From contig NZ_JAPSLH010000003.1 in NCBI RefSeq assembly GCF_031180965.1, positions 177,501 through 241,500 of the forward strand: a stretch of 64,000 bases of DNA, given 5' to 3'. The position numbers and the translations under genes are program-made. This stretch comes from Chelativorans sp. Lineage in GTDB: Bacteria > Pseudomonadota > Alphaproteobacteria > Rhizobiales > Rhizobiaceae. Below are positions 1-8,755 of this stretch, piece after piece (the stretch's first letter is position 1; each line of letters begins with the position of its first letter). The notes beneath the pieces were generated by a model, which had not been told where the DNA came from, did not search any database, and saw only the letters and a list, made by a program, of their open reading frames with translations.

Positions 1-1907
1 TGCTGCTCGAAGAGGAGCGCGAACCGCTGAAGAGCGTGGTCGCCGTGGTGGTGGACGAGAGCCAGAGCCAGGATATCGGCGACCGCGCCGAGACGGCGCG
101 GCAGGCGGCGGAGGCACTGGCGCAGCGGCTGGAGTCCTTTGACCAGTTCGAGGTGCGGATGGTGGAGGCCGGCCGCGGCGAGGCCGCCGAGGAGCGCACG
201 GAGACACGCCTGTTCGACGCGCTTTCGGGCGCGCTGCGCGACGTGCCGCCCTCGCGCGTGGCGGGATCGATCATGATCACCGACGGCCAGGTGCACGACG
301 CGCCGGCCAATGCGTCCGGCCTCAGCGGTCCGCTGCACGCATTGATCACCGGCGAGGAGGATGAGCGCGACCGGCGCATCCGCTTCGAGCGCGCCCCGCG
401 CTTCGGCATCGTCGAGCAGCCGATGGAGATGACCTACCGCGTGGTGGATTCAGCCGGCGAGACCGAGCCCACGGACGTCGAGGTTTATATCAACGGCGAA
501 CTGGCGCAGATCGACCAGGCTCCCATCGGCCAGGAGATTCCGCTGGAGGTCACGCTGCCCATCGCCGGCCGCAACATCGTGGAGCTTCGCATCCCCGTTC
601 AGGAGGGGGAGCTTACGGCTGGCAACAACCGCGCCGTGGCGCTGGTTGACGGGATCCGCGAGAACCTGCGCGTGCTGCTCGTTTCCGGCGAGCCGCACTC
701 CGGCGAGCGCACCTGGCGCAACCTCCTCAAGTCGGATGCTTCCGTGGACCTCGTCCACTTCACCATCTTGCGTCCGCCGGAAAAGCAGGACGGCACCCCG
801 ATCAACGAGCTGTCGCTGATCGCCTTTCCCACGCGCGAGCTGTTCGTCGAGAAGATCAACGACTTCGACCTGATCATCTTTGACCGCTACCAGCACCGCG
901 ACGTGCTGCCGATCCTCTACTACGACTACATCTCCGAATATGTGCAGAATGGCGGAGCGCTGCTGATCGCCGCCGGGCCGGAATTCGCCGGCGAGGAGTC
1001 CATCGCCCGCACGCCGCTAATCTCCGCCCTTCCGGCCCTGCCCAATGGCGAGGTGGTCGAGGCCGGCTTCTATCCGCGCCTCAGCGAAATGGGAAAGCGC
1101 CACCCGGTAACGCGCGCACTCGACGGCTCGGCCTCCGAGCCCCCCGGCTGGAGCCGGTGGTTCCGCATCATCGGCATCGACCAGCCGGACGGCCAGTCGG
1201 TGATGGAGGGGCCGGACGGGCGGCCGCTGCTCCTGCTCGCCCGTGAAGGGGAGGGTCGCGTCGGCATGTTCCTGTCTGACCAGGGCTGGCTCTGGGCGCG
1301 CGGCTATCAGGGCGGCGGACCCTATGTCTCGCTCTACCGCCGCATCGCACACTGGCTGATGAAGGAGCCCGGCCTGGAAGAAGAGAGGCTGACGGCCGAA
1401 GGCCGCGGCATGGTGCTGGAGATCACGCGCCAGACCATGGCTGACGAAGCGGAGCCAGCAACGGTGACGGCGCCCTCCGGCGCCACGCGTGAGGTGCCGC
1501 TAGTGCCGCTGGAGCCGGGACTTTTCCGCGGTACGCTGCAGGCGAGCGAGATCGGCTTATATCAGGTGGCCAATGGCGATCTGACCGCGCTCGCCCATGT
1601 GGGTCCGGTAAACGCGCCGGAATTCGCCGAGACGGTTTCCACGGAGGAGGTGCTTCGGCCCGTGGCGGAGGAGAGCGGCGGCAGCGTTCGCCGGCTGGAG
1701 GCCGGCCTGACTGGGCCGGACCTGCCCAATATCGTGCCCGTGCGGGCGAATGCCAGTGTGGCGGCGGGCCGCGACTGGATTGGCCTCAGGACCACCAATG
1801 ACAGCGTGCTGAAATCCGTCGGCCGAGTGCCCCTCTTCGCCGGCTTCCTCGGCCTGGGGCTCCTGCTGCTTGCCATCGGCGCTATGTGGTATCGCGAGGG
1901 GCGGTAA
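1..1907 (+). CDS. vWA-like membrane protein, N-terminus outside window
   Basis: The reading frame is open from the first bases with no stop, so the true start lies upstream and the protein is 5'-partial. A DxSxS-type stretch (VDESQSQ) and ITDGQVHD near the N-terminus resemble the metal-binding loops of a von Willebrand A fold. A central segment around residues 220-330 resembles the class I glutamine-amidotransferase-like domain of large alphaproteobacterial membrane proteins encoded next to MoxR/DUF58 genes. The C-terminus is one hydrophobic helix followed by WYREGR, a typical membrane anchor with a short cytoplasmic tail. The exact role is unknown; membership of a MoxR-DUF58-DUF4159-type operon is an inference because the upstream genes are not visible. 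The stop overlaps the start of the next gene. Confidence 0.75.
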   Translation, partial: LLEEEREPLKSVVAVVVDESQSQDIGDRAETARQAAEALAQRLESFDQFEVRMVEAGRGEAAEERTETRLFDALSGALRDVPPSRVAGSIMITDGQVHDAPANASGLSGPLHALITGEEDERDRRIRFERAPRFGIVEQPMEMTYRVVDSAGETEPTDVEVYINGELAQIDQAPIGQEIPLEVTLPIAGRNIVELRIPVQEGELTAGNNRAVALVDGIRENLRVLLVSGEPHSGERTWRNLLKSDASVDLVHFTILRPPEKQDGTPINELSLIAFPTRELFVEKINDFDLIIFDRYQHRDVLPILYYDYISEYVQNGGALLIAAGPEFAGEESIARTPLISALPALPNGEVVEAGFYPRLSEMGKRHPVTRALDGSASEPPGWSRWFRIIGIDQPDGQSVMEGPDGRPLLLLAREGEGRVGMFLSDQGWLWARGYQGGGPYVSLYRRIAHWLMKEPGLEEERLTAEGRGMVLEITRQTMADEAEPATVTAPSGATREVPLVPLEPGLFRGTLQASEIGLYQVANGDLTALAHVGPVNAPEFAETVSTEEVLRPVAEESGGSVRRLEAGLTGPDLPNIVPVRANASVAAGRDWIGLRTTNDSVLKSVGRVPLFAGFLGLGLLLLAIGAMWYREGR

Positions 1908-2374
1908 TGATTGTCCGTGACTGCGCCCCTGATGATTTGCCAGCAGTCGTGGACATTCTTGAGGCCAAACGCGCGCAGCTCGCAGCCTATGAGCCGCGGT
2001 TCTGGAAGCAAAGTCCCACCTCACGCGCGACGACAAAGCCATATCTGGCCGAGCTCCTGAAATCTGGGGAGCACGTCTTTCTCGTTGCCGAACACAGCAG
2101 CGGAATCGCTGGGTTCCTGTTGGCCAGCCCCGTTCGGGTCCCGCCGGTCTATGATGCCGGGCCGACTGCGGTGATTGACGATTTCCACGTGGCCGATGAT
2201 GCGATCTGGAATGACGTCGGTGGCGCGCTTCTGACGGAGTTGCGCCTGCGCCTGCGCGAGCGTGGCTTCGTCCAGTTCGTCTTTGTCAGCGCGCATCGCG
2301 ATACCGCGAAGATGCGCTTCCTCCACGAGCAAGGTCTTTCCGAGCACGCGTCCTGGTTCAACGGCGCAATTTGA
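1907..2374 (+). CDS. GNAT-family N-acetyltransferase
   Basis: This 155-residue protein would transfer an acetyl group from acetyl-CoA to an unknown amine. It begins MIVRDCAPDDLPAVVDILE, the usual beta1-alpha1 opening of GNAT enzymes, and has the central strand IDDFHVADDAIWNDVGGALL followed by a helix where the CoA pyrophosphate loop belongs. That loop lacks a clear Q/RxxGxG/A signature, so the cofactor site is diverged. The ATG shares its A with the TAA of the upstream membrane-protein gene, which implies translational coupling; a slightly earlier in-frame start at 1886 is less likely. The substrate cannot be predicted. Confidence 0.75.
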   Translation: MIVRDCAPDDLPAVVDILEAKRAQLAAYEPRFWKQSPTSRATTKPYLAELLKSGEHVFLVAEHSSGIAGFLLASPVRVPPVYDAGPTAVIDDFHVADDAIWNDVGGALLTELRLRLRERGFVQFVFVSAHRDTAKMRFLHEQGLSEHASWFNGAI

Positions 2375-2496
2375 CCGGTTTCGCAGTCGTCGAGGCGGAG
2401 GCCCAGATGCGCTTCGGCGTCATACCGGCTTCATCCGCCGCTCCTAGGCTGGCCTGGTCGAGCGCTCCCTGCGGAGCGGGAAATCAGGAGAAAGTC

Positions 2497-3351
2497 ATGC
2501 TTGCCAAAGCCTTTTGGGCCGCCGTTTCGCTGGCCGCCACGCTGGTCGCTGTGCCCGGTTTTGCACAGGAGGAGCCGCCGGCGATGCAGTCGGAGGTTGT
2601 CGAAGTGTTCGATATCCCGGAGGCCAATCAGGGCATCGGCGTCGATGCCGGGCACTTCTATGCCATCGACAACACGGTGATCGCCAAATACGCCAAGGAC
2701 ACCCGCCAGCTCGTGAAGTCCGTCAACTACGAGGACAGGGGCGCGGTCCATTTCGACAGCGCGGCGGTGGTCGACGGCAGGATCTATGTCGCCCACTCGA
2801 ACTATTCTACCTGGCCGATGACGAGTTCGCTCGAAGTGTTCGACGCTGCGACCCTCGACCACGTGGAGAGCTACAGTTTCGGCATCCAGCTCGGCTCCTT
2901 CACCTGGGTGGACCGGGCACCGGACGGCTCGTGGTGGGGCGGCTTCGCCAACTACAACCGGGTCTTCGACAAGAGCCCTGTCGCCTACGGCAACAAGTTC
3001 AACACACAGGTGGTGCGCTTCACGCCGGAGTGGGAGATCGCCGAGCAATATGTCATTCCCGATGCGATCGTAGAAAAATTCGATGACATGTCGAACTCCG
3101 GCGGCTCCTGGGGGCCGGACGGCAAGCTGTACCTGACGGGCCACGACCCGGCGGAAGCCTATGTCATGGAGGCGCCCGAGATCGGCTCGACGCTGAAATG
3201 GCTGGCTACGGTTCCGCTCGATATTCGCGGCCAGGGCATCGCCTGGGATCGTTCCCAGCCCGACATCCTCTACGGCATCATCCGTGGCAAAGGCGACGAG
3301 CAGAACCGCGTCAGCGTCAACCGCGTCCTGCTGAACAGCGCCGGGCAATAA
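2497..3351 (+). CDS. secreted beta-propeller-like protein of unknown function
   Basis: The 284-residue product starts with a clear Sec signal peptide (MLAKAFWAAVSLAATLVAVPGFAQ, cleavage after AFA/GFA-Q). The mature part has repeated short strands with DG, W and GG turns (VDGRIYVAHS, PDGSWWGGF, GPDGKLYLTGH), as in WD-like or NHL-like propellers. No catalytic motif is recognisable. The start was chosen because an AGGAG Shine-Dalgarno at 2486-2490 sits seven bases before this ATG and because it gives the signal peptide its proper N-terminus; the frame itself is open back to 2371. It probably acts in the periplasm. Function is unknown. Confidence 0.7.
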   Translation: MLAKAFWAAVSLAATLVAVPGFAQEEPPAMQSEVVEVFDIPEANQGIGVDAGHFYAIDNTVIAKYAKDTRQLVKSVNYEDRGAVHFDSAAVVDGRIYVAHSNYSTWPMTSSLEVFDAATLDHVESYSFGIQLGSFTWVDRAPDGSWWGGFANYNRVFDKSPVAYGNKFNTQVVRFTPEWEIAEQYVIPDAIVEKFDDMSNSGGSWGPDGKLYLTGHDPAEAYVMEAPEIGSTLKWLATVPLDIRGQGIAWDRSQPDILYGIIRGKGDEQNRVSVNRVLLNSAGQ

Positions 3352-3472
3352 CGGCGAGGACGGACCGAGGGACCTTCGTGCCTCGGCCCGAACTCAGGCG
3401 CGCATCACGCTCCGGCGGCTGGCTGGATAGCCTTTATGCTTAACGTAAATCGTCACAAACGTAATTTGGCAG

Positions 3473-3757
3473 ATGATCCTGAGCTACCGCGACAAACGGA
3501 CCGAGTCTTTTGCCGCAGGGAAGTTCGTTCGGTAATTCCAGGGGTTCGAAAGGCAGGCTTGGAAGCGCCTGGAAATTCTGGACGCAGCGACAAGTCTCGA
3601 CGACTTGCGAGCCTTGCCCAGCAACCGCTTAGAAGCCCTTAAGGGTGATCGAAGCGGCCAGTACAGCATCCGCATCAATCAGCAGTGGCGGATCTGCTTC
3701 GAATGGCCGAAGGGTGCCCCTGGCCCGACGAAGGTTGAAATCGTTGATTACCATTAG
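3473..3757 (+). pseudogene. higB/RelE-type toxin gene with in-frame stop
   Basis: Reading from the ATG at 3473 gives MILSYRDKRTESFAAGKFVR, then TAA at 3533-3535. The same frame then continues FQGFERQAWKRLEILDAA and further through LEALKGDRSGQYSIRINQQW to VEIVDYH and a TAG at 3755-3757. The whole frame is 94 codons plus the stop, the usual length of HigB-type plasmid-maintenance killer toxins, and the conserved GNRLEALKGDR/QYSIRINxQWRICF block is intact after the stop. In the family a Glu commonly sits between VR and FQ, so the lesion looks like GAA changed to TAA. No in-frame ATG follows, so an active toxin is unlikely. The antitoxin gene starts ten bases after the stop. Confidence 0.8.
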
Positions 3758-3766
3758 GAGGTCATC

Positions 3767-4003
3767 ATGGCTCGCCCCCCAATCCATCCCGGCGAAATTC
3801 TTGCCGACGAGCTGGCCGAGTTGGGCATCTCGCCAACGGGGCTGGCCCGGCTCATCAACGTGCCGCCCAACCGCGTGACGCAGATTATCCATGGCCGCCG
3901 GAGCATCACTGGAGACACGGCGCTGCGACTCGGCCACTGGTTCGCAAACAACCCGCAATTCTGGCTCAATCTCCAGAGCGCCTATGACATCCGAGTGGCG
4001 TAA
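3767..4003 (+). CDS. higA: HigA-family antitoxin, C-terminally truncated
   Basis: The 78-residue product has the HigA opening MARPPIHPGEILADEL, followed by an XRE helix-turn-helix (ISPTGLARLINVPPNRVTQIIHGRRSIT) and the conserved TALRLGHWFANNPQFWLNLQSAYDIRVA. Family members usually run about 95-100 residues and continue after this point. Here a TAA at 4001-4003 is followed in the same frame by ERAGEEIARLPVREGAAQEGS and a TGA at 4067-4069. This looks like the normal tail cut off by one nonsense change, plausibly GAA to TAA. A good GGAGG ribosome site overlaps the toxin stop. The DNA-binding part is complete, so it may still bind its operator although its toxin partner is also broken. Confidence 0.8.
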   Translation: MARPPIHPGEILADELAELGISPTGLARLINVPPNRVTQIIHGRRSITGDTALRLGHWFANNPQFWLNLQSAYDIRVA

Positions 4004-4050
4004 GAAAGGGCGGGGGAGGAGATTGCGCGCTTGCCGGTGCGAGAAGGGGC

Positions 4051-4072
4051 CGCTCAGGAGGGCTCCTGAGCG
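4051..4072. terminator. perfect 10-bp inverted repeat between convergent genes
   Basis: CGCTCAGGAG and its exact reverse complement are separated by two bases, so a stable hairpin can form in either RNA. It lies between higA (plus strand) and the acetyltransferase gene (minus strand), where a bidirectional terminator is expected. A short T-rich stretch (CACTTT) follows on the plus strand only. It overlaps the lost C-terminal tail of higA. Confidence 0.45.
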
Positions 4073-4126
4073 CACTTTGCCGCCGCCGAAATTCGCCTCG
4101 CAAGCTGTAGAAAGCGCGCCCTGACG

Positions 4127-4696
4127 TCAACCAACCCGTTGAAGCAAAGTTTCCATTGGCGGCGGCGCGGAGAGGATCGCGGCTTCGTTCCCGGCCAGGT
4201 CCTCATGCATGACTATGCCCTTCAGGCCAGCCAAAGCGCCTTCCCTCAGTTCCGCCGCAAGCAGACGGTTCGGATCGACCGGGCGCGGCATGGCGATCTG
4301 GCCGTGCGGGACCCGCTGGAAGCCGAGGGGCCCGTAATAGGGCTCGTCGCCGACCAGCAGCACGACGCCGGCACCTGCCGCGCGGGCTGCTTCCAGCGCG
4401 ATGCGCACCAGCTTCTTGCCGATGCCCTGGTTCTTGTAGGGAGGTCGCACGGCAAGGGGACCTAGCAGAAGCCCTGTGCCCTCGCCTGCGGCGATGCGGG
4501 TCAGCCGGACCGAGGCCACCACCTCCCCGGCACGCAAGGCAACAAAGGAAAGCGCCCGCTCGTGGGGTCCGCCCTCGCGGATCTTGTAGGCTGCCTTGGC
4601 GAAGCGACCCGGGCCGAAGGCCTCCGCATTGATGTCATCGATCGCGGGGTCGTGCGCCGGATCCTCCGGCAGGAAGACGATGTCGGCAAGGGACAT
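4127..4696 (-). CDS. GNAT-family N-acetyltransferase (YhbS/COG3153-like)
   Basis: The 189-residue protein carries a clear acetyl-CoA loop in LAVRPPYKNQGIGKKLVRIAL (QGIGKK matches Q/RxxGxG/A), followed by a beta4-beta5 region VVLLVGDEPYYGPLGFQRV. The YYxxxGF motif is typical of the YhbS-like COG3153 group. MSLADIVFLPEDP was taken as the start because upstream in-frame sequence is low-complexity Arg/Gly coding that does not resemble the family. It is convergent with higA and divergent from the hydroquinone reductase gene. The substrate is unknown. Confidence 0.8.
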   Translation of the reverse strand: MSLADIVFLPEDPAHDPAIDDINAEAFGPGRFAKAAYKIREGGPHERALSFVALRAGEVVASVRLTRIAAGEGTGLLLGPLAVRPPYKNQGIGKKLVRIALEAARAAGAGVVLLVGDEPYYGPLGFQRVPHGQIAMPRPVDPNRLLAAELREGALAGLKGIVMHEDLAGNEAAILSAPPPMETLLQRVG

Positions 4697-4961
4697 GGCA
4701 ATGGTTCCGGTGACCTGAAAGGAATTCTCGGGGCGCAGCACGCCTCGGCGAAAACGCCCGCGTCGGGCGCTCAGTCCTTTCGTCGTCGCTCCACCTGGAA
4801 CTTGACCATGCAACATCTCCGAAGCGCCGATCCGCTATCATCAAAAACGCGACCCGTCCACTGGCTGATTGCAGACGGGATATTGACGATACGTCCAGCA
4901 ATTTTGGCTTGGGCCTCGGCCCTCCCTACCCTACATGCCGAGGCAAAGAAGGAGAATGCTG

Positions 4962-5951
4962 ATGGGCTTGCTTGTCGACGGCGTCTGGCATGACGAATGG
5001 TATGACACTTCCAAGACCGGCGGCCGCTTCGAACGGTCGAAATCGCAGTTCCGCGACTGGGTGACGAAGGACGGAACGCCCGCCGAAGGGCGCGAGCGCG
5101 GCTTCAAGGCCGAGCCCGGCCGATACCATCTCTATGTGTCCTATGCCTGTCCCTGGGCACACCGGACGCTGATCTTCCGCAAGCTGAAGAAGCTGGACGA
5201 TGTGATCTCCTTCTCGGTCGTCCACCACTTCATGGGCGAGCAGGGCTGGACCTTCAAAAAGGAGGACGGTGCTACGGGCGATGATCTCTACGGCCTCGAG
5301 TACCTGCACCAGATCTACACCAAAGCCGACCCGCGCTATTCCGGCCGGGTGACTGTACCAGTGCTCTGGGACAGGAACACGGAGACCATTGTCTCCAACG
5401 AGTCGGCGGAGATCATCCGCATGCTGAACTCGGCCTTCGACGAGTGGGGTGACGCGTCGCTCGACTTTTATCCCGCGCTGCTTCGCGGCGAGATCGACGC
5501 GGTGAATGAGCTCGTCTACGGGAACATCAACAACGGCGTCTATCGCGCCGGCTTCGCGACGAGCCAGGAAGCCTATGAGGAAGCCTTCCGGCAGCTCTTC
5601 GCTGCGCTGGACCGGGTCGAGGAGCGGCTGTCACGGCAGCGCTACTTGGCGGGTGACCGCCTCACCGAAGCCGACTGGAGGCTGTTCACGACGCTGGTGC
5701 GGTTCGATCCGGTCTATGTGGGGCACTTCAAGTGCAATCTGCGCCGCATCGCCGATTATCCGAACTTGTCCAACTATTTGCGCGAACTTTATCAGGTGCC
5801 CGGCGTGGCAGAGACGGTCAACATGCTCCACATCAAGGCCCACTATTACGGCAGCCACAAAACCATCAATCCAACCGGCATCGTGCCGCTCGGGCCGGAA
5901 CTGGACCTCACTGCGCCGCACAACCGGGAAACGCTGGCAACGGCGGCTTGA
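4962..5951 (+). CDS. glutathionyl-hydroquinone reductase (Xi-class GST)
   Basis: The 329-residue protein would use glutathione to reduce glutathionyl-hydroquinones, a cytoplasmic quinone-detoxifying reaction. The Xi-class active site is visible as YVSYACPWAHRT with its catalytic cysteine near residue 57. It is followed by the characteristic IYTKADPRYSGRVTVPVLWD and the SNESAEIIRMLN glutathione-binding segment; the C-terminal helical domain includes YLAGDRLTEADWRLF. The length matches the YqjG/ECM4 family (about 320-330). The AAGGAG at 4949-4954 sits seven bases before this ATG, favouring it over the ATG two codons upstream. Confidence 0.92.
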   Translation: MGLLVDGVWHDEWYDTSKTGGRFERSKSQFRDWVTKDGTPAEGRERGFKAEPGRYHLYVSYACPWAHRTLIFRKLKKLDDVISFSVVHHFMGEQGWTFKKEDGATGDDLYGLEYLHQIYTKADPRYSGRVTVPVLWDRNTETIVSNESAEIIRMLNSAFDEWGDASLDFYPALLRGEIDAVNELVYGNINNGVYRAGFATSQEAYEEAFRQLFAALDRVEERLSRQRYLAGDRLTEADWRLFTTLVRFDPVYVGHFKCNLRRIADYPNLSNYLRELYQVPGVAETVNMLHIKAHYYGSHKTINPTGIVPLGPELDLTAPHNRETLATAA

Positions 5952-5979
5952 CCGACCTCCACCCTTTTGGGGCGTTGGG

Positions 5980-6477
5980 CTACCAATCAGGTGACACGCC
6001 CGCACCCGCAAAGATCTCGGCGAGCCGGCGGCGGGTGCCGTCTGTCGTCTCGTCCGGCAGGGCATCGAGCGGGAAAAACCGCGCCTCGGCGATCTCACGG
6101 CCGGGCGCGGGGGAGCCCTCTTGCCGGAACCGCGTTACCAAATAGATCGCGACATGATCGCGGCGGCTCGCATGGCGGTTGAAATGGATCGATTTGAACT
6201 CCGGCGGCCCGAGAAGGGCGATGTTGCCTTCCTCGGCCAATTCGCGCGTGAGTGCCGAAAGCACCGTTTCGCCCGGCTCCACGCCGCCGCCCGGGAAATG
6301 CCATCCCGCCACATAGGTGTGGCGCACCAGCAGCACGGAGCGCTCCTCCGCATCGAAGACGACGCCGCGCACCCCAAGCGTCATCGGACGCCGCAGGAGA
6401 TGCCAGAGGTGAAAGAGGCGCACGCGCAGCTGCATCTCCTCTGCGGGGCGCGGCCCCCGGCGGGCAGAGCCGCTCAT
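5980..6477 (-). CDS. Nudix hydrolase
   Basis: The 165-residue protein contains a complete Nudix box, GGGVEPGETVLSALTRELAEEGNI, fitting GX5EX7REUXEEXGU. It sits after WHFPGG in the usual beta-alpha-beta context, so it should hydrolyse a nucleoside diphosphate linked to another moiety. The N-terminal 30 residues (VRLFHLWHLLRRPMTLGVRGVVFD) match the rhizobial group of small Nudix proteins of unknown substrate. It is divergent from the metallophosphoesterase gene that follows. Confidence 0.85.
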   Translation of the reverse strand: MSGSARRGPRPAEEMQLRVRLFHLWHLLRRPMTLGVRGVVFDAEERSVLLVRHTYVAGWHFPGGGVEPGETVLSALTRELAEEGNIALLGPPEFKSIHFNRHASRRDHVAIYLVTRFRQEGSPAPGREIAEARFFPLDALPDETTDGTRRRLAEIFAGAGVSPDW

Positions 6478-6530
6478 CTCCCCTCGTCCTTGGGCTGGTA
6501 AGGCCTTCCCGGCTCCGTTAGAGACGCATC

Positions 6531-7454
6531 ATGTTCCGACTGGCGCATTTTTCCGATATCCATCTGGGGCCCCTGCCCGACCTAACCTATCGCGAACTCG
6601 TCTCCAAACGCATCACGGGATTCATCAACTGGCATCGCAGGCGCCGACTTACATTGGACAACGGCATCATCGACGCCATCAGCGACGACATCCTGAACGC
6701 GGATCCTGATCATATTGCCTTGACCGGCGATCTCGTGAACCTCGCCCTCGAGAAGGAGATCGAAATGGCGCGGCTATGGCTCCAAAGTCTGGGCGCGCCG
6801 GACGAAATCTCCCTGGTGCCCGGCAATCACGATGCCTATGTGCCCCATGCACTGGACAAGGCGTGCCGCGCCTGGGGAGCCTATATGGTGAGCGACGGGG
6901 CGCCCGCGGCAAGTGACCACCACCACTTTCCCTTTTTCCGTGAGCGCGGCCCGGTGGCGATCATCGGCCTGTCGTCCGCGCGCGCGACGGCGCCCTTCAT
7001 GGCGAGCGGCTATTTCACCGAGAAGCAGGAGCAGCGGGCGACTGAAATGCTCGACCATGCCGCAGCGCGTGGCCTCTTCCGGATCATCCTGATCCATCAT
7101 CCGCCGGTGCGCGGAGCCACGGGCCAGCACAAGCGGCTGTTCGGCATTTCGCGCTTCCAGAACATGGTGCGCCGGCACGGGGCCGAGCTCGTTCTGCATG
7201 GCCACACGCATCTGCCCACTGTGCACCGCATCGAAGGGAAGCACGGCGCGAGCGTGCCGGTGGTGGGCGTTGCCGCCGCTGGCCAGTCGCATGGGGCGGC
7301 CCTGCCGGCGGCGCATTACAACCTGTTCGAGATCATCGGCGGCCCCGGTTCATGGCAGGTGCAGCTGACGCGACGGGGCGCGGCCGTGGCTGGAGGCCCG
7401 ATCGTCCAGCTTTCGACGCAATGGCTGGTATCGACCGGTCCCACGCCCGCCTGA
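6531..7454 (+). CDS. calcineurin-like metallophosphoesterase
   Basis: The 307-residue protein has all five metallophosphoesterase motifs in order: FSDIHLG (DxH), TGDLVN (GD), PGNHDAY (GNHD), IHHPP and LHGHTHLP (GHxH). These residues bind a dinuclear metal centre that hydrolyses phosphate esters. The overall layout resembles CpdA-type cyclic-nucleotide phosphodiesterases, but substrate assignment from sequence alone is not safe. No signal peptide is present, so it is cytoplasmic. It is convergent with the small membrane-protein gene downstream. Confidence 0.88.
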   Translation: MFRLAHFSDIHLGPLPDLTYRELVSKRITGFINWHRRRRLTLDNGIIDAISDDILNADPDHIALTGDLVNLALEKEIEMARLWLQSLGAPDEISLVPGNHDAYVPHALDKACRAWGAYMVSDGAPAASDHHHFPFFRERGPVAIIGLSSARATAPFMASGYFTEKQEQRATEMLDHAAARGLFRIILIHHPPVRGATGQHKRLFGISRFQNMVRRHGAELVLHGHTHLPTVHRIEGKHGASVPVVGVAAAGQSHGAALPAAHYNLFEIIGGPGSWQVQLTRRGAAVAGGPIVQLSTQWLVSTGPTPA

Positions 7455-7457
7455 CGC

Positions 7458-7658
7458 TCAGCCCTTTCTCATAAATCCGGCGACAAGGCAGATCAGGCTG
7501 ATGAGGAGCAGCAGCCACCCCATCGCGGCGAGGAAGAACGGCTCATGCAGGATATTCTGCTCGCCGATCCTGGCGCCGATCAGCCCGAAGGCGAGTAGGC
7601 AGCCGATCCCCATCGGGAGGGCAATCAGGAATACCCAATGCAATCTGTTCATGTTCAT
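7458..7658 (-). CDS. small two-helix membrane protein, unknown function
   Basis: The 66-residue product MNMNRLHWVFLIALPMGIG has two hydrophobic segments (about residues 6-26 and 38-60) joined by a short loop, and a basic RKG end. The start follows GGAG on the minus strand at a suitable spacing; the frame is open further upstream but without good initiation context. No family is recognised and the neighbours give no functional hint. Confidence 0.55.
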   Translation of the reverse strand: MNMNRLHWVFLIALPMGIGCLLAFGLIGARIGEQNILHEPFFLAAMGWLLLLISLICLVAGFMRKG

Positions 7659-7859
7659 GAAAAGCGCTCCGGAAACGGCCGGGCATGCCGGCCGGCGGCT
7701 CAAATCGCTCGCTATTCTGGAGATCAGGACGGCTATATTGCGCCGCCAATGGTCAAAATTCGTGACGATGTGAAAGCGTTGTGACGCCGTATCGCCAAAA
7801 TCGGATCAATTGCGGAACACCGCCTGGAGAGTGTTATTCGTAACCTGTGAGAGAGGACG

Positions 7860-8468
7860 TCAAAACCGCTGCAGCAGCTGCTGCAGCTCCGGGATGCGAT
7901 CAGAAAGGAAGAAGAGGACGCCGGCGACACCGACGGCGCCGCCGATCACGACGAGCAGGAGAGAGCCGAGGAACGCCCGCCAAACGCTTGGTTTCCGCAT
8001 CGGACGCACCTCTTCCTCCTGCACCTCTTCGGGACGGCGCGGCAAAGAGATCATCTCGCCCTCCAGATACCGCTGGCGCTCCACCAGCCGCTCGGCGATG
8101 TACCGAGTGACCTGGTCGGCGACCGTGCTGATCTCGGTCGATTCGGCCAGCACGACCCGGCCAAGCCGGGTATCGCGGAGGAAACGATAAGTGCGCCGGT
8201 CAGGCCCCATCACGACATGGGCGACCGCATCGATCCAGAGCCGCGGCTGCTGGCCGGAGGAGATCGCGAAATCGAAGGCGGGGTCGTCGTCCGGGACCTC
8301 GGCAAAGACGGGCTGCAGTTCCTGCGCGAGCAGCTCCAGGCGCGTGCGGGTAGCCTCGCGCATCTCCACCACGACGTCCTCGCGGTCGGCGGCCGCGCTC
8401 TTCATCTCGCGGACGGCATCGGCGAGCCGGCGTATGTTGGGCGCGGTGTTCTGGCCGGCCTCGCTCAT
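7860..8468 (-). CDS. conserved-looking protein with C-terminal membrane anchor
   Basis: The 202-residue product MSEAGQNTAPNIRRLADAVREM has a helical, charged N-terminal part (to about residue 55) and a mixed alpha/beta middle (FDFAISSGQQPRLWIDAVAHVVMGPDRRTYRFLRDTRLGR). An acidic linker is followed by one transmembrane helix near residues 165-188 and a short tail, so most of the protein should face the cytoplasm. GGAG lies at proper spacing before this ATG. No named domain is recognised. The gene lies downstream of the repeat and palindrome block beside leuA, which could act on its expression. Confidence 0.65.
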   Translation of the reverse strand: MSEAGQNTAPNIRRLADAVREMKSAAADREDVVVEMREATRTRLELLAQELQPVFAEVPDDDPAFDFAISSGQQPRLWIDAVAHVVMGPDRRTYRFLRDTRLGRVVLAESTEISTVADQVTRYIAERLVERQRYLEGEMISLPRRPEEVQEEEVRPMRKPSVWRAFLGSLLLVVIGGAVGVAGVLFFLSDRIPELQQLLQRF

Positions 8469-8541
8469 GCTGGAATCTCCGGACGCGGGTTGAAGCGTCG
8501 CTATGGTTAACACGAGCGGTTGCGAAAATCACCTCGTTTCA

Positions 8542-8597
8542 GGCAGTAGGGCAGTACGGCAGTACGGCAGTAGGGCAGTAGGGCAGTAGGGCAGTAG
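8542..8597. repeat. seven 8-bp tandem repeats, GGCAGTAG/C
   Basis: Seven consecutive units of GGCAGTAG (two with C in the last position) fill exactly 56 bp with no spacer. They lie upstream of the 7860-8468 gene. The unit is partly complementary to the CCCTACTCC repeat on the other side of the block, so a transcript across both could pair with itself. Arrays of this kind can vary in copy number. Confidence 0.9.
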
Positions 8598-8622
8598 AAC
8601 TGCGGACTTGGAGCGCTGTGGC

Positions 8623-8703
8623 TTGTCTAGACAATTCGACAATTTCGCAGCCGGGGAAAAGGGTTCGCAGCAGGTCTCGTCGGTTGTCTAGACAATTAGA
8701 CAA
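8623..8703. promoter_or_regulatory. two copies of a TTGTCTAGACAA palindrome
   Basis: The perfect 12-bp palindrome TTGTCTAGACAA occurs at 8623-8634 and again at 8684-8695, 61 bp apart. Each is followed by TT-N-GACAA, giving nearly identical 20-bp sites. Paired dyads on about the same helix face look like an operator. The core resembles the TGGTCTAGACCA sites bound by GntR regulators of the HutC/NagR/DasR group; that assignment is an inference and no such regulator gene is in the window. The site lies between leuA and the 7860-8468 gene, both on the minus strand, so it would control the latter. Confidence 0.5.
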
Positions 8704-8755
8704 GGCAGATTGGTTTGCACAGGCAGGTTCGCTTGCCAGATGCGATATCCCTCTG

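Noticed and set aside
8542..8597. Regular repeats considered as a CRISPR array
   Set aside because: Units are 8 bp with no spacers and no cas genes lie nearby; this is a simple tandem array.
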